A stretch of DNA of 64,000 nucleotides, taken from positions 51,147 to 115,146 of the forward strand of contig NZ_JAMXMB010000033.1 in the NCBI RefSeq assembly GCF_024055635.1. The letters are read 5' to 3'. Each line of letters starts with the position of its first letter. Position 1 is the stretch's first letter. Positions 17,862 through 28,035 of this stretch are shown here, piece after piece. The stretch is from Microbacterium yannicii (GTDB lineage Bacteria > Actinomycetota > Actinomycetes > Actinomycetales > Microbacteriaceae). Under the pieces are notes generated by a model that saw only the letters and a program-made list of their open reading frames with translations, was not told the DNA's origin and searched no databases. The translations under genes were made by a program, and so were the position numbers.

Positions 17862-19544
17862 TCAGACGAGCCCTTCCGCCAGGGGACCCAGCGTGAGAAC
17901 GGGGAAGTACGTGAGTGCGGTGATCACGACCGCGACGACGGCGAGGAGGCCGACGAACTGCGGACGATGGGTGGGGAGCGTCCCGGCGCTCGACGGGGTG
18001 GACTCCTGCGCGGCGAGCGAGCCGGCGAGGGCGAGCACGAACACGATCGGCACGAAGCGGCCGAGGAGCATGGCCACGCCGAGTGCGGTGTTGAGCCACG
18101 GGGTGTTCGCCGTCAGACCGGCGAAGGCGGAGCCATTGTTGTTCGCCGCCGACGTGAAGGCGTACAGCACCTCGCCGAGGCCGTGCACGCCCGGATTCCA
18201 GATCGACGTCGACTCGACATCCGACCGGATCGCCGGGATGCCGAAGCTCAGCGCCGTGCCGGCGAGCACCAGGATCGGGGTCACGAGGATGTACAGGCTC
18301 GCCAGCTTGATCTGCGTCGGCCCGATCTTCTTGCCGACGTACTCGGGCGTCCGGCCGACGAGGAGGCCGCCGACGAAGACGGCGATGATGGCGAGCACGA
18401 GCATGCCGTACAGGCCCGAGCCCACGCCGCCCGGTGCGACCTCGCCGAGCATGATGTTGACCATCGGGATCATGCCGCCGAGCGCGGTGTACGAATCGTG
18501 CATCGAGTTGACCGCACCCGTGGAGGTGAGCGTGGTGGCGCCCGCGAACAGCGTCGAGCCGAAGATGCCGAACCGGGTCTCCTTGCCCTCCATCGCGGCG
18601 CCCGCGAGCTGCGGTGCGGTGCCCAGCCCGAGCGACTCGAGCCACGTCACCGCGACGATCGACACGACGGCGATCGAGCCCATCACGGCGAGGATCGCGT
18701 AGCCCTGTCGATCGTCACCGATCATGCGGCCGAAGGCGCGGGGCATCGCCACCGGGATCGCGAGCAGCAGCAGGATCTCGAGAACGTTCGACCAGGGCGT
18801 CGGGTTCTCGAACGGGTGCGCCGAGTTGGCGTTGAAGAAGCCGCCGCCGTTGGTGCCGAGCAGCTTGATCGCCTCCTGCGAGGCGACCGGGCCGCCAGGG
18901 ACCAGCTGCGAGCCGCCCGTCACGGTGGCCACCTCGGTGAAACCGGCGACGTTCTGCACGACCCCCGCGACCACCAGAGCGATCGCGGCGACGAGCGCGA
19001 GCGGCAGGAGCAGGCGGGCGATGCCCCGGGTGAGGTCGATCCAGAAGTTGCCGATGGTCGCCGAGCCCCGCCGGGCGAACCCGCGGACGAGCGCCACGGC
19101 GACGGCGATGCCGACGGCCGCCGACACGAAGTTCTGCACCGCGAGGCCCGCGAGCTGCACCGTGTAGCCCATCGTGAGCTCGGGGGAGTACGACTGCCAG
19201 TTGGTGTTCGTGACGAACGACACCGCGGTGTTGAAGGCGAGACCCTCCGGTACGGGGGGCAGGCCGAGCGAGTACGGCAGCAGGCCCTGCAGGCGCTGCA
19301 GTGCATAGACGGCGACCACCCCGACCAGCGAGAAGGCCAGCACGCTCCGCGTGTACGCCTGCCACGTCTGCTCGGAGCGCGAATCGACGCCGACCAGCCG
19401 GTAGAAGCCGCGCTCGACGCGTGCGTCCCGACCGGTCGTGTAGACGCGGGCGATCCAGTCGCCGAGCGGCCGGTACAGCAGCGCGAGGATCAGCAGCACG
19501 GTCAGGAGCTGGAGGATGCCGGTGGCGACGGTTGCGGCATCCAT
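17862..19544 (-). CDS. kdpA: KdpA, potassium-transporting ATPase channel subunit
   Basis: 560 residues, about ten membrane helices, related to potassium channels and Trk. Selectivity-filter-like loops are visible: [50 protein letters not shown] and [16 protein letters not shown]. It carries potassium through the complex. Its ATG overlaps the kdpF stop (TGATG-type overlap at 19542-19546), so the two are translationally coupled. Confidence 0.97.
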   Translation of the reverse strand: MDAATVATGILQLLTVLLILALLYRPLGDWIARVYTTGRDARVERGFYRLVGVDSRSEQTWQAYTRSVLAFSLVGVVAVYALQRLQGLLPYSLGLPPVPEGLAFNTAVSFVTNTNWQSYSPELTMGYTVQLAGLAVQNFVSAAVGIAVAVALVRGFARRGSATIGNFWIDLTRGIARLLLPLALVAAIALVVAGVVQNVAGFTEVATVTGGSQLVPGGPVASQEAIKLLGTNGGGFFNANSAHPFENPTPWSNVLEILLLLAIPVAMPRAFGRMIGDDRQGYAILAVMGSIAVVSIVAVTWLESLGLGTAPQLAGAAMEGKETRFGIFGSTLFAGATTLTSTGAVNSMHDSYTALGGMIPMVNIMLGEVAPGGVGSGLYGMLVLAIIAVFVGGLLVGRTPEYVGKKIGPTQIKLASLYILVTPILVLAGTALSFGIPAIRSDVESTSIWNPGVHGLGEVLYAFTSAANNNGSAFAGLTANTPWLNTALGVAMLLGRFVPIVFVLALAGSLAAQESTPSSAGTLPTHRPQFVGLLAVVAVVITALTYFPVLTLGPLAEGLV

Positions 19545-19633
19545 CAGAACTTCTCGGGATCGAGGAGGGCGACCAGGAGGTAGGCGATCGCGGTGAGCCC
19601 GAGAAGGCCGGCGATGAGCGAGAAGACGATCAT
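19544..19633 (-). CDS. kdpF: KdpF, small subunit of the Kdp ATPase (29 aa)
   Basis: [20 protein letters not shown] followed by VALLDPEKF: one membrane helix with the ALLDPEKF ending typical of KdpF, a lipid-like stabiliser of KdpFABC. It overlaps kdpA by one base pair and its ATG overlaps the stop of the 46-residue ORF upstream (GGATGATC), so three short overlaps couple translation along the operon. Confidence 0.93.
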   Translation of the reverse strand: MIVFSLIAGLLGLTAIAYLLVALLDPEKF

Positions 19634-19770
19634 CCGCGTGCCTTCCGGCTGAGGAGGCCGCGCGACGCCGAAGGGCCGGAACGGCGGTCGAGCCGGTCGA
19701 CCCCCAGGGCGATCAGTCCGACGAGCGCGAACAGCGCGAGCGTCGTGGCGAGGTAGAGGACATCGAGCAC
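19630..19770 (-). CDS. small membrane protein upstream of kdpF (46 aa)
   Basis: GTG at 19770 with GGGAG 7 nt upstream. It encodes a helix ([20 protein letters not shown], then ALGVDRL) followed by a basic tail ending [11 protein letters not shown]; the TGA overlaps the kdpF start. Size, position and coupling make it a likely first gene of the kdp operon. I know of no function; a further small subunit or a leader that sets kdpF translation are both possible. Confidence 0.75.
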   Translation of the reverse strand: MLDVLYLATTLALFALVGLIALGVDRLDRRSGPSASRGLLSRKARG

Positions 19771-19876
19771 GTGGACTCCCGGTGACGGTGGTCCGCGCGG
19801 AGGGAAGCCACGCGGTCGTCCCCCGTGCGGAGGACGTGATGTCGATGCAACCCGCCGGCCGGTGCCCCGGTCGTCG

Positions 19877-19890
19877 TCCTCACGGAATCC
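19877..19890. promoter_or_regulatory. candidate kdp regulatory word shared with kimA
   Basis: TCCTCACGGAATCC, 107 bp before the first kdp ORF. It differs by one base from TCCTCACGAAATCC at 27991-28004, upstream of the KimA-type potassium importer. Confidence 0.4.
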
Positions 19891-19945
19891 GAACGACCTC
19901 GGAGCGGACCCTCACGCTCCCCTGACGCCGCCGCCGACGCGGGCG

Positions 19946-20013
19946 TTGCCGTCACGCCACCGTGATGTCACCTCGACGGTGTGTAGATCGCCAGGCGCGT
20001 CGCGGAGATCCAG
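19946..20013 (+). repeat. 68-bp imperfect repeat, copy 1 (remnant of a gene start)
   Basis: Aligns without gaps to 22244-22311 (51 of 68 identical), which is the promoter and start of the RHH gene. Here the ATG is GTG and the second codon is a TAG stop, so it is a dead copy. Confidence 0.7.
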
Positions 20014-20157
20014 ATGCCGTCCCGTTGGGCGGCACGCAGATCGAATGACGTTCGTGTTGCGGCACTTCACGAAGAGCGCGATGTCGGAGTCCTCGCGTAG
20101 CGTCCTAGACACCTCGGAGCTTTCGAACCGCTGACCGATCGCTACGCGAAGAACCAC

Positions 20158-20178
20158 GCTGCCGCCTGATGCGGCAGC
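20158..20178 (+). terminator. hairpin, probable terminator
   Basis: GCTGCCGC / GCGGCAGC with a 5-nt loop, followed by CGTTT, 45 bp before the NmrA-like gene. It may insulate that gene from upstream transcription. Confidence 0.5.
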
Positions 20179-20222
20179 CGTTTCGCAGATGGCTGATCAG
20201 ACTCACCTGGTGAAAGGAGCAC

Positions 20223-21152
20223 ATGATGTACGTGGTTATGGGTGGGACTGGTCATGTCGGTTCTGCCACAGCTCGAGCCTTGCTTCGTCGAGGCGAGACG
20301 GTGACGATCGTCACGCGCAATGCCCACATGGCATCGGAATGGACTGGTGCCGGGGCAGAGATAGCGGTTGCTGATGCCGGCGACGTGACATCGCTGCGCA
20401 CGGCTCTGCGCCAAGGGCAGCGCGCGCTGCTCTTGTGTCCGCCGGCCGATCCCGCAGGGGACACGGATGTCGAAGAGCATCGCGCGATCGACGTGATCTT
20501 GAGTGCCCTCGAGGGTTCTGAGCTGGAGAAGGTTGTCGCAGTGTCGACATACGGCGCGCAACCAGGGAGGCGTATCGGCGATCTCGGGACCCTCTGGCGG
20601 CTCGAGCAAGGGTTGGCGCAACAGAGTGTTCCCGCCGCGATAAACCGGGGCGCCTACTACATGACGAACTGGGACGGATACGTGGACGCCGCCCGCGACT
20701 CCGGCGTGCTGCCCTCGATGCTCCCCGCTGACCTCGTTCTGCCGATGGTTGCCCCATCGGACCTCGGCGAGGCGGCTGCCGAGCGGTTGCTGTCCTCGAC
20801 CGACGACGTGGGCGTCCGATTCATCGAGGGACCGCGTCGATACACGGCAGAGGACGTCGCCGACGCTTTCGCAGCCGCGCTGGGCCGATCAGTCACGGTG
20901 CAGCAGACACCCGTGGAGCTCTTGGATTCCGCATTCGCCGAGATGGGCTTCTCCCCGGCTGCCGCTGCTTCCTACGCGAATATGACCAGACTCACCATCG
21001 CGAATCTCGATCTCCCCGCGGAACCATGGCGAGGCTCGGTCACCTTGCAGAGCCATATTGACGATCGAGTGAGTACCGCTCACGCGCGCCACCCCGACGA
21101 GCGCGGTGCTGTCGCCGGACGACCGGCTATGAGATCGCGAGATCCAAGGTGA
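20223..21152 (+). CDS. NmrA-like NAD(P)-binding protein (atypical SDR)
   Basis: 309 residues. N-terminal Rossmann motif YVVMGGTGHVGSATARALL (GxxGxxG type) and VVAVSTYGAQPG; the rest resembles NAD(P)H-dependent oxidoreductase/NmrA-like sensors (HTAEDVADAF-like C-terminal part reads YTAEDVADAFAAALGR). AAAGGAG precedes ATG 20223. Codon use is visibly less GC-biased than in the neighbours (for example ATCTTGAGTGCC, GTTGTCGCA), which fits recent acquisition of this 2.2-kb island. Substrate unknown. Confidence 0.88.
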   Translation: MMYVVMGGTGHVGSATARALLRRGETVTIVTRNAHMASEWTGAGAEIAVADAGDVTSLRTALRQGQRALLLCPPADPAGDTDVEEHRAIDVILSALEGSELEKVVAVSTYGAQPGRRIGDLGTLWRLEQGLAQQSVPAAINRGAYYMTNWDGYVDAARDSGVLPSMLPADLVLPMVAPSDLGEAAAERLLSSTDDVGVRFIEGPRRYTAEDVADAFAAALGRSVTVQQTPVELLDSAFAEMGFSPAAAASYANMTRLTIANLDLPAEPWRGSVTLQSHIDDRVSTAHARHPDERGAVAGRPAMRSRDPR

Positions 21153-21651
21153 AAACGACTCGGTCGAGACCGACGCCGTCGTAACCGGGCTGCACCTGGA
21201 CGCCTCCGATGTCCGCCCCCGGCAAGCTCCTGAAGCCCATCCGAGCGTGGAATGCCTGCGAGGTGAGATTCTCAGGGCTGGTCAGGCAATTGACGTATCG
21301 CCGGCTCAGTTGGCGAGCCTGTTCGAAGAATCGGCTGTACAGGGCGGTGGCGATCCCCTGCATCCGGAAAGCGGGATCGACTCCTACGAAGTGGATGTAC
21401 GCCACCGCTGGGTCGCTTTGCGAGAGGAAGCCGATGAGGAAGGCTGTCAGCTCACCATCCGCGCGCTCGAGCAGATAGCTGGTCGTCGTGAAGTGCTGAA
21501 AGTACAGCCGCGGCAGCAGAAGAACACGCTGTTGGGATCCAGCGTCGCCACCCAACCCACCCCACCAACGATCCAGCAACGCATGCACGCGAGGATGGTC
21601 GTCTTCCTGCGGGTGACGGAGGGTCATCCCGGCGGGAAACTCGATCGTCAC
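21127..21651 (-). CDS. GNAT-family N-acetyltransferase
   Basis: 174 residues from GTG 21651 (AAGGGG upstream). The acetyl-CoA loop is visible in FVGVDPAFRMQGIATALYSR (R/Q-x-x-G-x-A), followed by FHARMGFRSLPG near the C-terminus. Substrate cannot be inferred. It is convergent with the NmrA-like gene and overlaps its end by 26 bp; it belongs to the same less GC-rich island. Confidence 0.8.
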   Translation of the reverse strand: MTIEFPAGMTLRHPQEDDHPRVHALLDRWWGGLGGDAGSQQRVLLLPRLYFQHFTTTSYLLERADGELTAFLIGFLSQSDPAVAYIHFVGVDPAFRMQGIATALYSRFFEQARQLSRRYVNCLTSPENLTSQAFHARMGFRSLPGADIGGVQVQPGYDGVGLDRVVFTLDLAIS

Positions 21652-21721
21652 CTTGACGCCCCTTCGGCTGCAAAAGAATCGGAACCCGCTGGAGGAGGGG
21701 GACCGGATCAGTCCCGAGCAA

Positions 21722-22120
21722 TCAGTTGACCGCGTGACCCGCCGCCGCGAGGATGCTCCGCGCCCGGTCACTGTCCGAAGCGGGGACCATAAGGACGTCG
21801 CCGTCGAACGTCGAAACCACGAACACCGGGCACGCAGCTGCGGCGAGTGGGGCGACCAGTGACGCGACGACGCCTGTGAGGCCGAACGGGATCGGGCCAC
21901 CCGCATACAGTCCCACCCAAGGTCCATCGAGCTCCGCCCCCGCGGGGGCAAGTTCGACAGGACAGACGATCGAGACTTCCTGAGGAGTACGGGTGAACGA
22001 TACGAACGCGTCGATGGGATGTGCAGCAAGCAGTTCGCCAGGGACGGGACTGTCCGCGGGAAACCGTGCGATGACGTAGTCGTCGGGAAAGGACCGCAGT
22101 TCGACAGTGGGGGTGCGCAT
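21722..22120 (-). CDS. ACT-domain protein (CASTOR/ACT_7-like)
   Basis: 132 residues: two ACT-like halves, with YVIARFPADSPVPGE, FVSFTRTPQEVSIVCP and PFGLTGVVASLVAPLAAA, the pattern seen in small stand-alone ACT proteins related to amino-acid sensing. ATG 22120 is chosen because the homology-like start MRTPTVELRSFPDDY begins there. It lies 70 bp upstream of the GNAT gene on the same strand. No catalytic domain is attached, so a ligand-binding role is inferred. Confidence 0.75.
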   Translation of the reverse strand: MRTPTVELRSFPDDYVIARFPADSPVPGELLAAHPIDAFVSFTRTPQEVSIVCPVELAPAGAELDGPWVGLYAGGPIPFGLTGVVASLVAPLAAAACPVFVVSTFDGDVLMVPASDSDRARSILAAAGHAVN

Positions 22121-22243
22121 GCGTGCATCCTCGTGAGATCGCGCGGAAGGCCTCAGAAGAAGGCCACGGCATCGCGCCGAGCCAGTATGGCACGCCTGCT
22201 GAGAGCGAAGTTTGAGTGGTGTCGCGCGCCGCCGCTCGCGGCA

Positions 22244-22311
22244 TTGACGTGACGCCATCTTGATGTCACTCTGACGTCATGCAGATCGCCAGTCATGTGG
22301 AGGAGCTCCAG
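22244..22311 (+). repeat. 68-bp imperfect repeat, copy 2 (active gene start)
   Basis: Covers TTGACG, a GTGAC-n10-GTCAC dyad, TGACGTCA overlapping the ATG, and the first 11 codons of the RHH gene. Copy 1 is at 19946-20013. Confidence 0.7.
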
Positions 22312-22785
22312 CGGCAGCTCGCAGCGGCCGCGGCGGCCGGCGGGAGCGACACGGCCGAGCTCGCGGCCCGGCTCGCCGCCGCGCTCGAGCCCGCCGCACG
22401 GCTGGCGATCCTCGAGGCGCTGTCGGAGGCGGCGGGCGAGATCACGCGCGAGCTCGCGCCCGGCTCCGTCGATGTGCGCCTGCGCGGCCGCGAGGTCGAT
22501 TTCATCGTGTCGCGCCCGGCCCCGGTCGCCCAGCCCGCCCCGAACCCGAGCGGCCCTGTCGCCGTCGCAGCGCCGCAGGCCGCGGCATCCGTCGACGACG
22601 CCGACGACGCGACTGCGCGCACGACCCTGCGCCTGCCGGACTCTCTCAAGGTCCGCGCCGAGGCGGCAGCCGCCTCCGAAGGCGTGTCGCTCAACGCCTG
22701 GCTCGTGCGCGCCGTCACGACGTCGCTGGATCCGCCCGCGGGTGCGGCCGCCGCCGGCTCGTCCTACACCGGCTGGGTCCGCTGA
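22279..22785 (+). CDS. HicB/Arc-like ribbon-helix-helix protein
   Basis: 168 residues. An Ala-rich helical N-terminal part (about 1-75) and a disordered Pro/Ala linker precede a C-terminal RHH segment TTLRLPDSLKVRAEAAAASE then GVSLNAWLVRAVTTSL. Together with the DUF4097 gene 13 bp downstream it forms a pair often seen in actinobacteria. TGACGTCA overlapping the start codon and the GTGAC/GTCAC dyad just upstream could be its own operator. Not a classical HicAB toxin system: no HicA gene is next to it. Confidence 0.8.
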   Translation: MQIASHVEELQRQLAAAAAAGGSDTAELAARLAAALEPAARLAILEALSEAAGEITRELAPGSVDVRLRGREVDFIVSRPAPVAQPAPNPSGPVAVAAPQAAASVDDADDATARTTLRLPDSLKVRAEAAAASEGVSLNAWLVRAVTTSLDPPAGAAAAGSSYTGWVR

Positions 22786-22798
22786 GAAGGGTGTGCTG

Positions 22799-23653
22799 AT
22801 GACGACCTTCCCGGTGTCGGGTCCGGCCGCCGTGCGGATCGAACTGCAGATGGGGCGCATCGACGTGGTCGCCGAGTCACGCCGCGACCTCGCCGTCGAG
22901 ATCGGGCCCGCCAACCCGCATCGGGGCGGCGACCGCAGCGCCGCCGACGCCGTGCGGGTGATCCAGTCCGGCTCGGATCTGCGCATCGTCGGCCCTGTGC
23001 GCTTCACCCTCTTCGGCTCCGGGGACTCCGTCGACGTCTCGGTACGCGTGCCGACCGGCTCCGATGTCTCCCTCGCGCTCAAGTACGGCTCGATCCGGGT
23101 CGCCGGTGCCGTCGGCACGGCGCGCATCGCCCTGGACTACGGCGACGCCACGCTCGAGCGCACCGGCCGCGCCGACCTCGGTCTGGGTCACGGCGAGCTG
23201 AGGGTCGAGCACGTGCGGGGCGACGCCGACGTGAGCATCAGCTCGGGGCGTGCGCGCATCGGCATCGTCGACGGCGCACTGCGGCTGAAGGGATCGGATG
23301 CCGGCATCGACGTCGGCTCCGTGTCGGGCGTCGCCGACATCGCGACCTCCAGTGGCGTCGTCCACCTCGGCGATCCCGGTCCGGCGCTGACCGTCCGCTC
23401 GGCCTACGGGCCGGTGCGCATCGGCGATCTCAACGGCGGTACGGCACGGGTCGAGGCGTCCTATGGTGCTGTGACGCTGGGTATCCGCTCGGGCACCGCC
23501 GTGTGGCTCGACGCCGCGAGTCAGCACGCCGCGGTGCGCAACGAGTTGGCCGTCGCCGCCGGCCCGGTCGACGGCGAGGCCTCGCAGGAGCTCTACGCGC
23601 GCACCGGTTACGGCGACATCACCGTGCACCGCACGCATCCCGTCGCCGGCTGA
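22799..23653 (+). CDS. DUF4097-family beta-repeat protein
   Basis: 284 residues from ATG 22799 (GAAGG upstream). Built from repeating short beta strands (VSLALKYGSIRVAG, ARIALDYGDATLERTG, DVSISSGRARIGIVDG, ARVEASYGAVTLGI), the DUF4097 adhesin-like right-handed solenoid. No signal peptide is seen, so it is probably cytoplasmic. Function of the family is not established. It is translationally close to the RHH regulator, suggesting a shared role. Confidence 0.85.
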   Translation: MTTFPVSGPAAVRIELQMGRIDVVAESRRDLAVEIGPANPHRGGDRSAADAVRVIQSGSDLRIVGPVRFTLFGSGDSVDVSVRVPTGSDVSLALKYGSIRVAGAVGTARIALDYGDATLERTGRADLGLGHGELRVEHVRGDADVSISSGRARIGIVDGALRLKGSDAGIDVGSVSGVADIATSSGVVHLGDPGPALTVRSAYGPVRIGDLNGGTARVEASYGAVTLGIRSGTAVWLDAASQHAAVRNELAVAAGPVDGEASQELYARTGYGDITVHRTHPVAG

Positions 23654-23674
23654 CGTCCGCGCGCGGTTCGGTGC

Positions 23675-23900
23675 CTGAGCTTGTCGAAGGCGCTTCGACA
23701 AGCTCAGCGACCGACGTGGGGGCTCAGCGACCGACGTGGGGGTGCAGCGACCGACGTGGGGGTGCAGCGACCGACGTGGGGGTGCACCGACCGACGTGGG
23801 GGTGCACCGACCGACGTGGGGGCGCACCGACCGACGTGGGGGTGCAGCGACCGGCGTGGGGGTGCAGCGACCGGCGTGGGGGTGCAGCGACCGGCGTGGG
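23675..23900. repeat. family A element A2: hairpin plus 20-bp tandem array
   Basis: A perfect hairpin CTGAGCTTGTCGAAG-GCG-CTTCGACAAGCTCAG (23675-23707) is followed by ten 20-bp units (CGACCGACGTGGGGGTGCAG and variants; A/G and C/G changes) up to about 23900. It fills the gap between DUF4097 and sufU and may act as their bidirectional terminator. Confidence 0.9.
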
Positions 23901-23902
23901 CG

Positions 23903-25731
<1,829 letters not shown>

Positions 25732-25812
25732 CGCGGGATGCCGCGTCCCGGCGCCGGATCGACCGACGGGCCCCGGTTCAGGGCCTCGCGGCGATCCCCG
25801 GGCCCAAAGGGG

Positions 25813-27939
25813 TCAGGGCTTCGCCGCTACCTGCGGTTTGGGGGCATCCGCGCTCTCGGGCGGTCCCGCCGGGCGGATGACCCGCCGGCCCACACGGTGC
25901 ACATCGGGCGCCGAGAGGTGTCCCGAACGGTCGTCGCCGGGAAGCGCCCGCGAGCGGCGGCCGTAGATCAGCTCGGACGAGTCGAGCAGCCACGGCACCA
26001 GCGTGATCGAGACGCCGTGCACGAGCATGAGCTGCTGCGCGATGCGGCGCGCCCGACGGTTGTGCAGCAGCGACTCCCACCAGTGTCCGACGATGTACTG
26101 CGGCAGGTACACCGTGACGACCGCCGACCCGTGCTGCGCACGGTACTGCTTCACGAACTCCGCGATGGGGCTGGCGTAGGTGCGGTAGGGCGACTCGATG
26201 ATCTTCAGCGGGATGGGCATGCGATGCGCGCGCCATTCCTCCTCGAGGGCCGCCGTGTCCTCCTTCGTCACCGAGATGTGCACGGCGAACGTCTTGTCGT
26301 GCTTCGCAGCCAGGGCGTAGTCGACGGCCTTCACGACCGGCTTCTGCAGCTTGTTGACCAGGATCAGCGCGACATCGCCGGTGGAGCCGAAGTGCGTCTG
26401 GTCGTCCATCGCGATCTCGTGCTCGACGTCGCGGTAGTAGCGGTGCACCCCCACCATGAGGAACGACAGGATCGGGATCGCAAGGAACACCAGCCACGCG
26501 CCGTGCGTGAACTTCGTGATGGTGACGATCACGAGCACGGATGCCGTCATGGCGGCGCCGAGCGAGTTGATGAAGAGGCCCTTGCGCAGGCCGAACAGGT
26601 CGGTGCGGACCGCCTTGCTGTCGCGCTGATCGGCGGGAAGGAGGCGGATGTCTCGGAGCCCTCGCGTCCAGTGCCGGATCATGCCGATCTGGCCGAGCGT
26701 GAACGAGACGAAGACGCCGATGATGTACAGCTGGATCAGGTTCGTGAGGTTCGCCCGGTAGACGATGAGCACGGCGATCGCGACGAGACCCAGGATGATC
26801 ATGCCGTTGGAGTACACGAGGCGGTCCCCGCGGGTGTTGAGGGCCTTCGGGGCGTACCCGTCGCGGGCGAGCACCGAGCCCAGCAGCGGGAACCCGTTGA
26901 ACGCGGTGTTCGCGGCGAGCAGGAGTACGAGCGCGGTCGCCGCCTGGATGACGAAGAAGGGGATCGAGTTCATCCCGAACACCGCCGATGACACCTGGGC
27001 CATGAGGCTCGGCTGGGGGTTCGAACAGTCGAAGCCGATGAGGTCGCAGGGGTTCTCGGCGTAGTGCACGCCGGCCACGAGCGCGATCGCGGTGAGCCCG
27101 GCGAAGAGCACGATCGCGATGCCGCCCATCAGCGCGAGGGTCGTCTGGGCGTTGCGCACCTTGGGTCGGCGGAACGCCTGCACCCCGTTCGACACGGCCT
27201 CGACGCCGGTCAGGGCCGAACAGCCGCTCGAGAATGCGCGCAGCACCAGCAGGATGACGGCCGCCTGGGTGAGGTCCTGGGTCTCGACCGAATACTGGGC
27301 GCTCGATGCCACCGGCGGATTGCCCATGAGCACTTCGAAGAGCCCGACGACGATCATGACGCCGACCGATCCGATGAAGACATAGGTCGGGATCGCGAAC
27401 GCGCGTGACGCCTCGCGCACACCCCGCAGGTTCACGACGACGATGAGGATGACGAAGCCGACCGCCAGCTCGACGCGGAACGGGTTGAGGCCGGGCAGCG
27501 CCGAGATGATGTTGTCCACGCCCGAGGCGACCGACACCGCGACCGTGAGGGCGTAGTCCACGGCGAGAGCGGAGGCCACGATCACACCGGGGATCTCGCC
27601 GAGGTTCTTGCGGGCGACCTCGTAGTCGCCGCCGCCCGAGGGGTAGGCCTTGATCAGCTGCCGGTAGCTGATGACGACGACGATGAGGAGCACGACGACG
27701 GCGGCCGCGACCCACGGCGCGAAGGCGAGGAAGGCCAGGCCGCCGGTCAGCAGGATCAGGAGCAGCTCCTGGGGGGCGTATGCGACGGACGAGAGCGCGT
27801 CGGAGGCGAAGATCGGCAGCGCCATCTTCTTCGGCAGAAGGTGCTCGTCGGTGTCGGTGGACGCCAGGGGGTCGCCGAGGATGAGGCGTTTGGCCTTCGG
27901 CGCCTCGTCTACCGACGGCTCGCGGCTTTCGTTCGTCAC
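25813..27939 (-). CDS. kimA: KimA-type APC potassium importer
   Basis: 708 residues. The order and wording match what I recall of Bacillus KimA: ASDALSSVAYAPQELLLIL, YPSGGGDYEVARKNLGE, VDYALTVAVSVASGVDNI, RAFSSGCSALTGVEAVSNG and LLLAANTAFNGFPLLGSVLA. About twelve membrane helices (to about residue 470) are followed by a roughly 200-residue cytoplasmic domain and a disordered tail. Known role of the family: high-affinity proton-coupled potassium uptake, inhibited by c-di-AMP in Firmicutes. GTG start with TAACCT 8 nt upstream. A dyad related to a kdp upstream word precedes it. A generic amino-acid permease label would be the alternative. Confidence 0.85.
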   Translation of the reverse strand: MTNESREPSVDEAPKAKRLILGDPLASTDTDEHLLPKKMALPIFASDALSSVAYAPQELLLILLTGGLAFLAFAPWVAAAVVVLLIVVVISYRQLIKAYPSGGGDYEVARKNLGEIPGVIVASALAVDYALTVAVSVASGVDNIISALPGLNPFRVELAVGFVILIVVVNLRGVREASRAFAIPTYVFIGSVGVMIVVGLFEVLMGNPPVASSAQYSVETQDLTQAAVILLVLRAFSSGCSALTGVEAVSNGVQAFRRPKVRNAQTTLALMGGIAIVLFAGLTAIALVAGVHYAENPCDLIGFDCSNPQPSLMAQVSSAVFGMNSIPFFVIQAATALVLLLAANTAFNGFPLLGSVLARDGYAPKALNTRGDRLVYSNGMIILGLVAIAVLIVYRANLTNLIQLYIIGVFVSFTLGQIGMIRHWTRGLRDIRLLPADQRDSKAVRTDLFGLRKGLFINSLGAAMTASVLVIVTITKFTHGAWLVFLAIPILSFLMVGVHRYYRDVEHEIAMDDQTHFGSTGDVALILVNKLQKPVVKAVDYALAAKHDKTFAVHISVTKEDTAALEEEWRAHRMPIPLKIIESPYRTYASPIAEFVKQYRAQHGSAVVTVYLPQYIVGHWWESLLHNRRARRIAQQLMLVHGVSITLVPWLLDSSELIYGRRSRALPGDDRSGHLSAPDVHRVGRRVIRPAGPPESADAPKPQVAAKP

Positions 27940-27947
27940 GGCGGGCC

Positions 27948-27953
27948 AGGTTA
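27948..27953 (-). promoter_or_regulatory. -10 box of the kimA leaderless promoter
   Basis: TAACCT on the minus strand, 8 nt before the GTG at 27939. Confidence 0.45.
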
Positions 27954-27964
27954 CTCGCGAGGAG

Positions 27965-28000
27965 TTCGTGAGGACGCATCAGGATCGGCATCCTCACGAA
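27965..28000. promoter_or_regulatory. dyad upstream of kimA
   Basis: TTCGTGAGGA (27965-27974) and TCCTCACGAA (27991-28000): perfect 10-bp inverted arms 16 nt apart, just upstream of the kimA -10 and 36 bp before the divergent VanZ gene. It could control both genes. Confidence 0.55.
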
Positions 28001-28035
28001 ATCCATGCGGACCCCTCTGGTGGGAGACTCGAATC

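Larger units (their letters stand above)
19771..20222. other. intergenic region: kdp operon control region and a duplicated remnant
   Basis: About 450 bp without a gene I can support. It contains the kdp upstream sequence with two CCTCACG words (19877-19890 and near 19910), the 68-bp remnant 19946-20013, and a hairpin at 20158-20178. An open minus-strand frame (19912-20157) has no recognisable product. Confidence 0.6.

Noticed and set aside
12072..19583. A 2503-codon open frame on the plus strand across the kdp region
   Set aside because: It is antisense to kdpA, B, C, D and E, which are certain; the translation is Arg/Asp/His-rich as expected of a GC-rich shadow frame.
19771..19945. c-di-AMP (ydaO-type) riboswitch in front of kdp
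   Set aside because: I looked for the conserved ydaO core words and did not find them; a covariance-model search would be needed to overturn this.
19912..20157. An 81-codon minus-strand frame in the kdp upstream gap
   Set aside because: No recognisable product, no ribosome-binding site, and part of it is the reverse of the 68-bp duplicated remnant.
22279..23653. HicAB-type toxin-antitoxin system
   Set aside because: Only the RHH part is HicB-like; the partner is a DUF4097 beta-repeat protein, not a HicA toxin.
23708..23900. CRISPR-like array
   Set aside because: The 20-bp units are directly adjacent with no spacers, and no cas genes are near.
27000..27030. tRNA T-loop-like GGTTCGAA word
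   Set aside because: It lies inside kimA and no acceptor stem or anticodon arm can be built around it.
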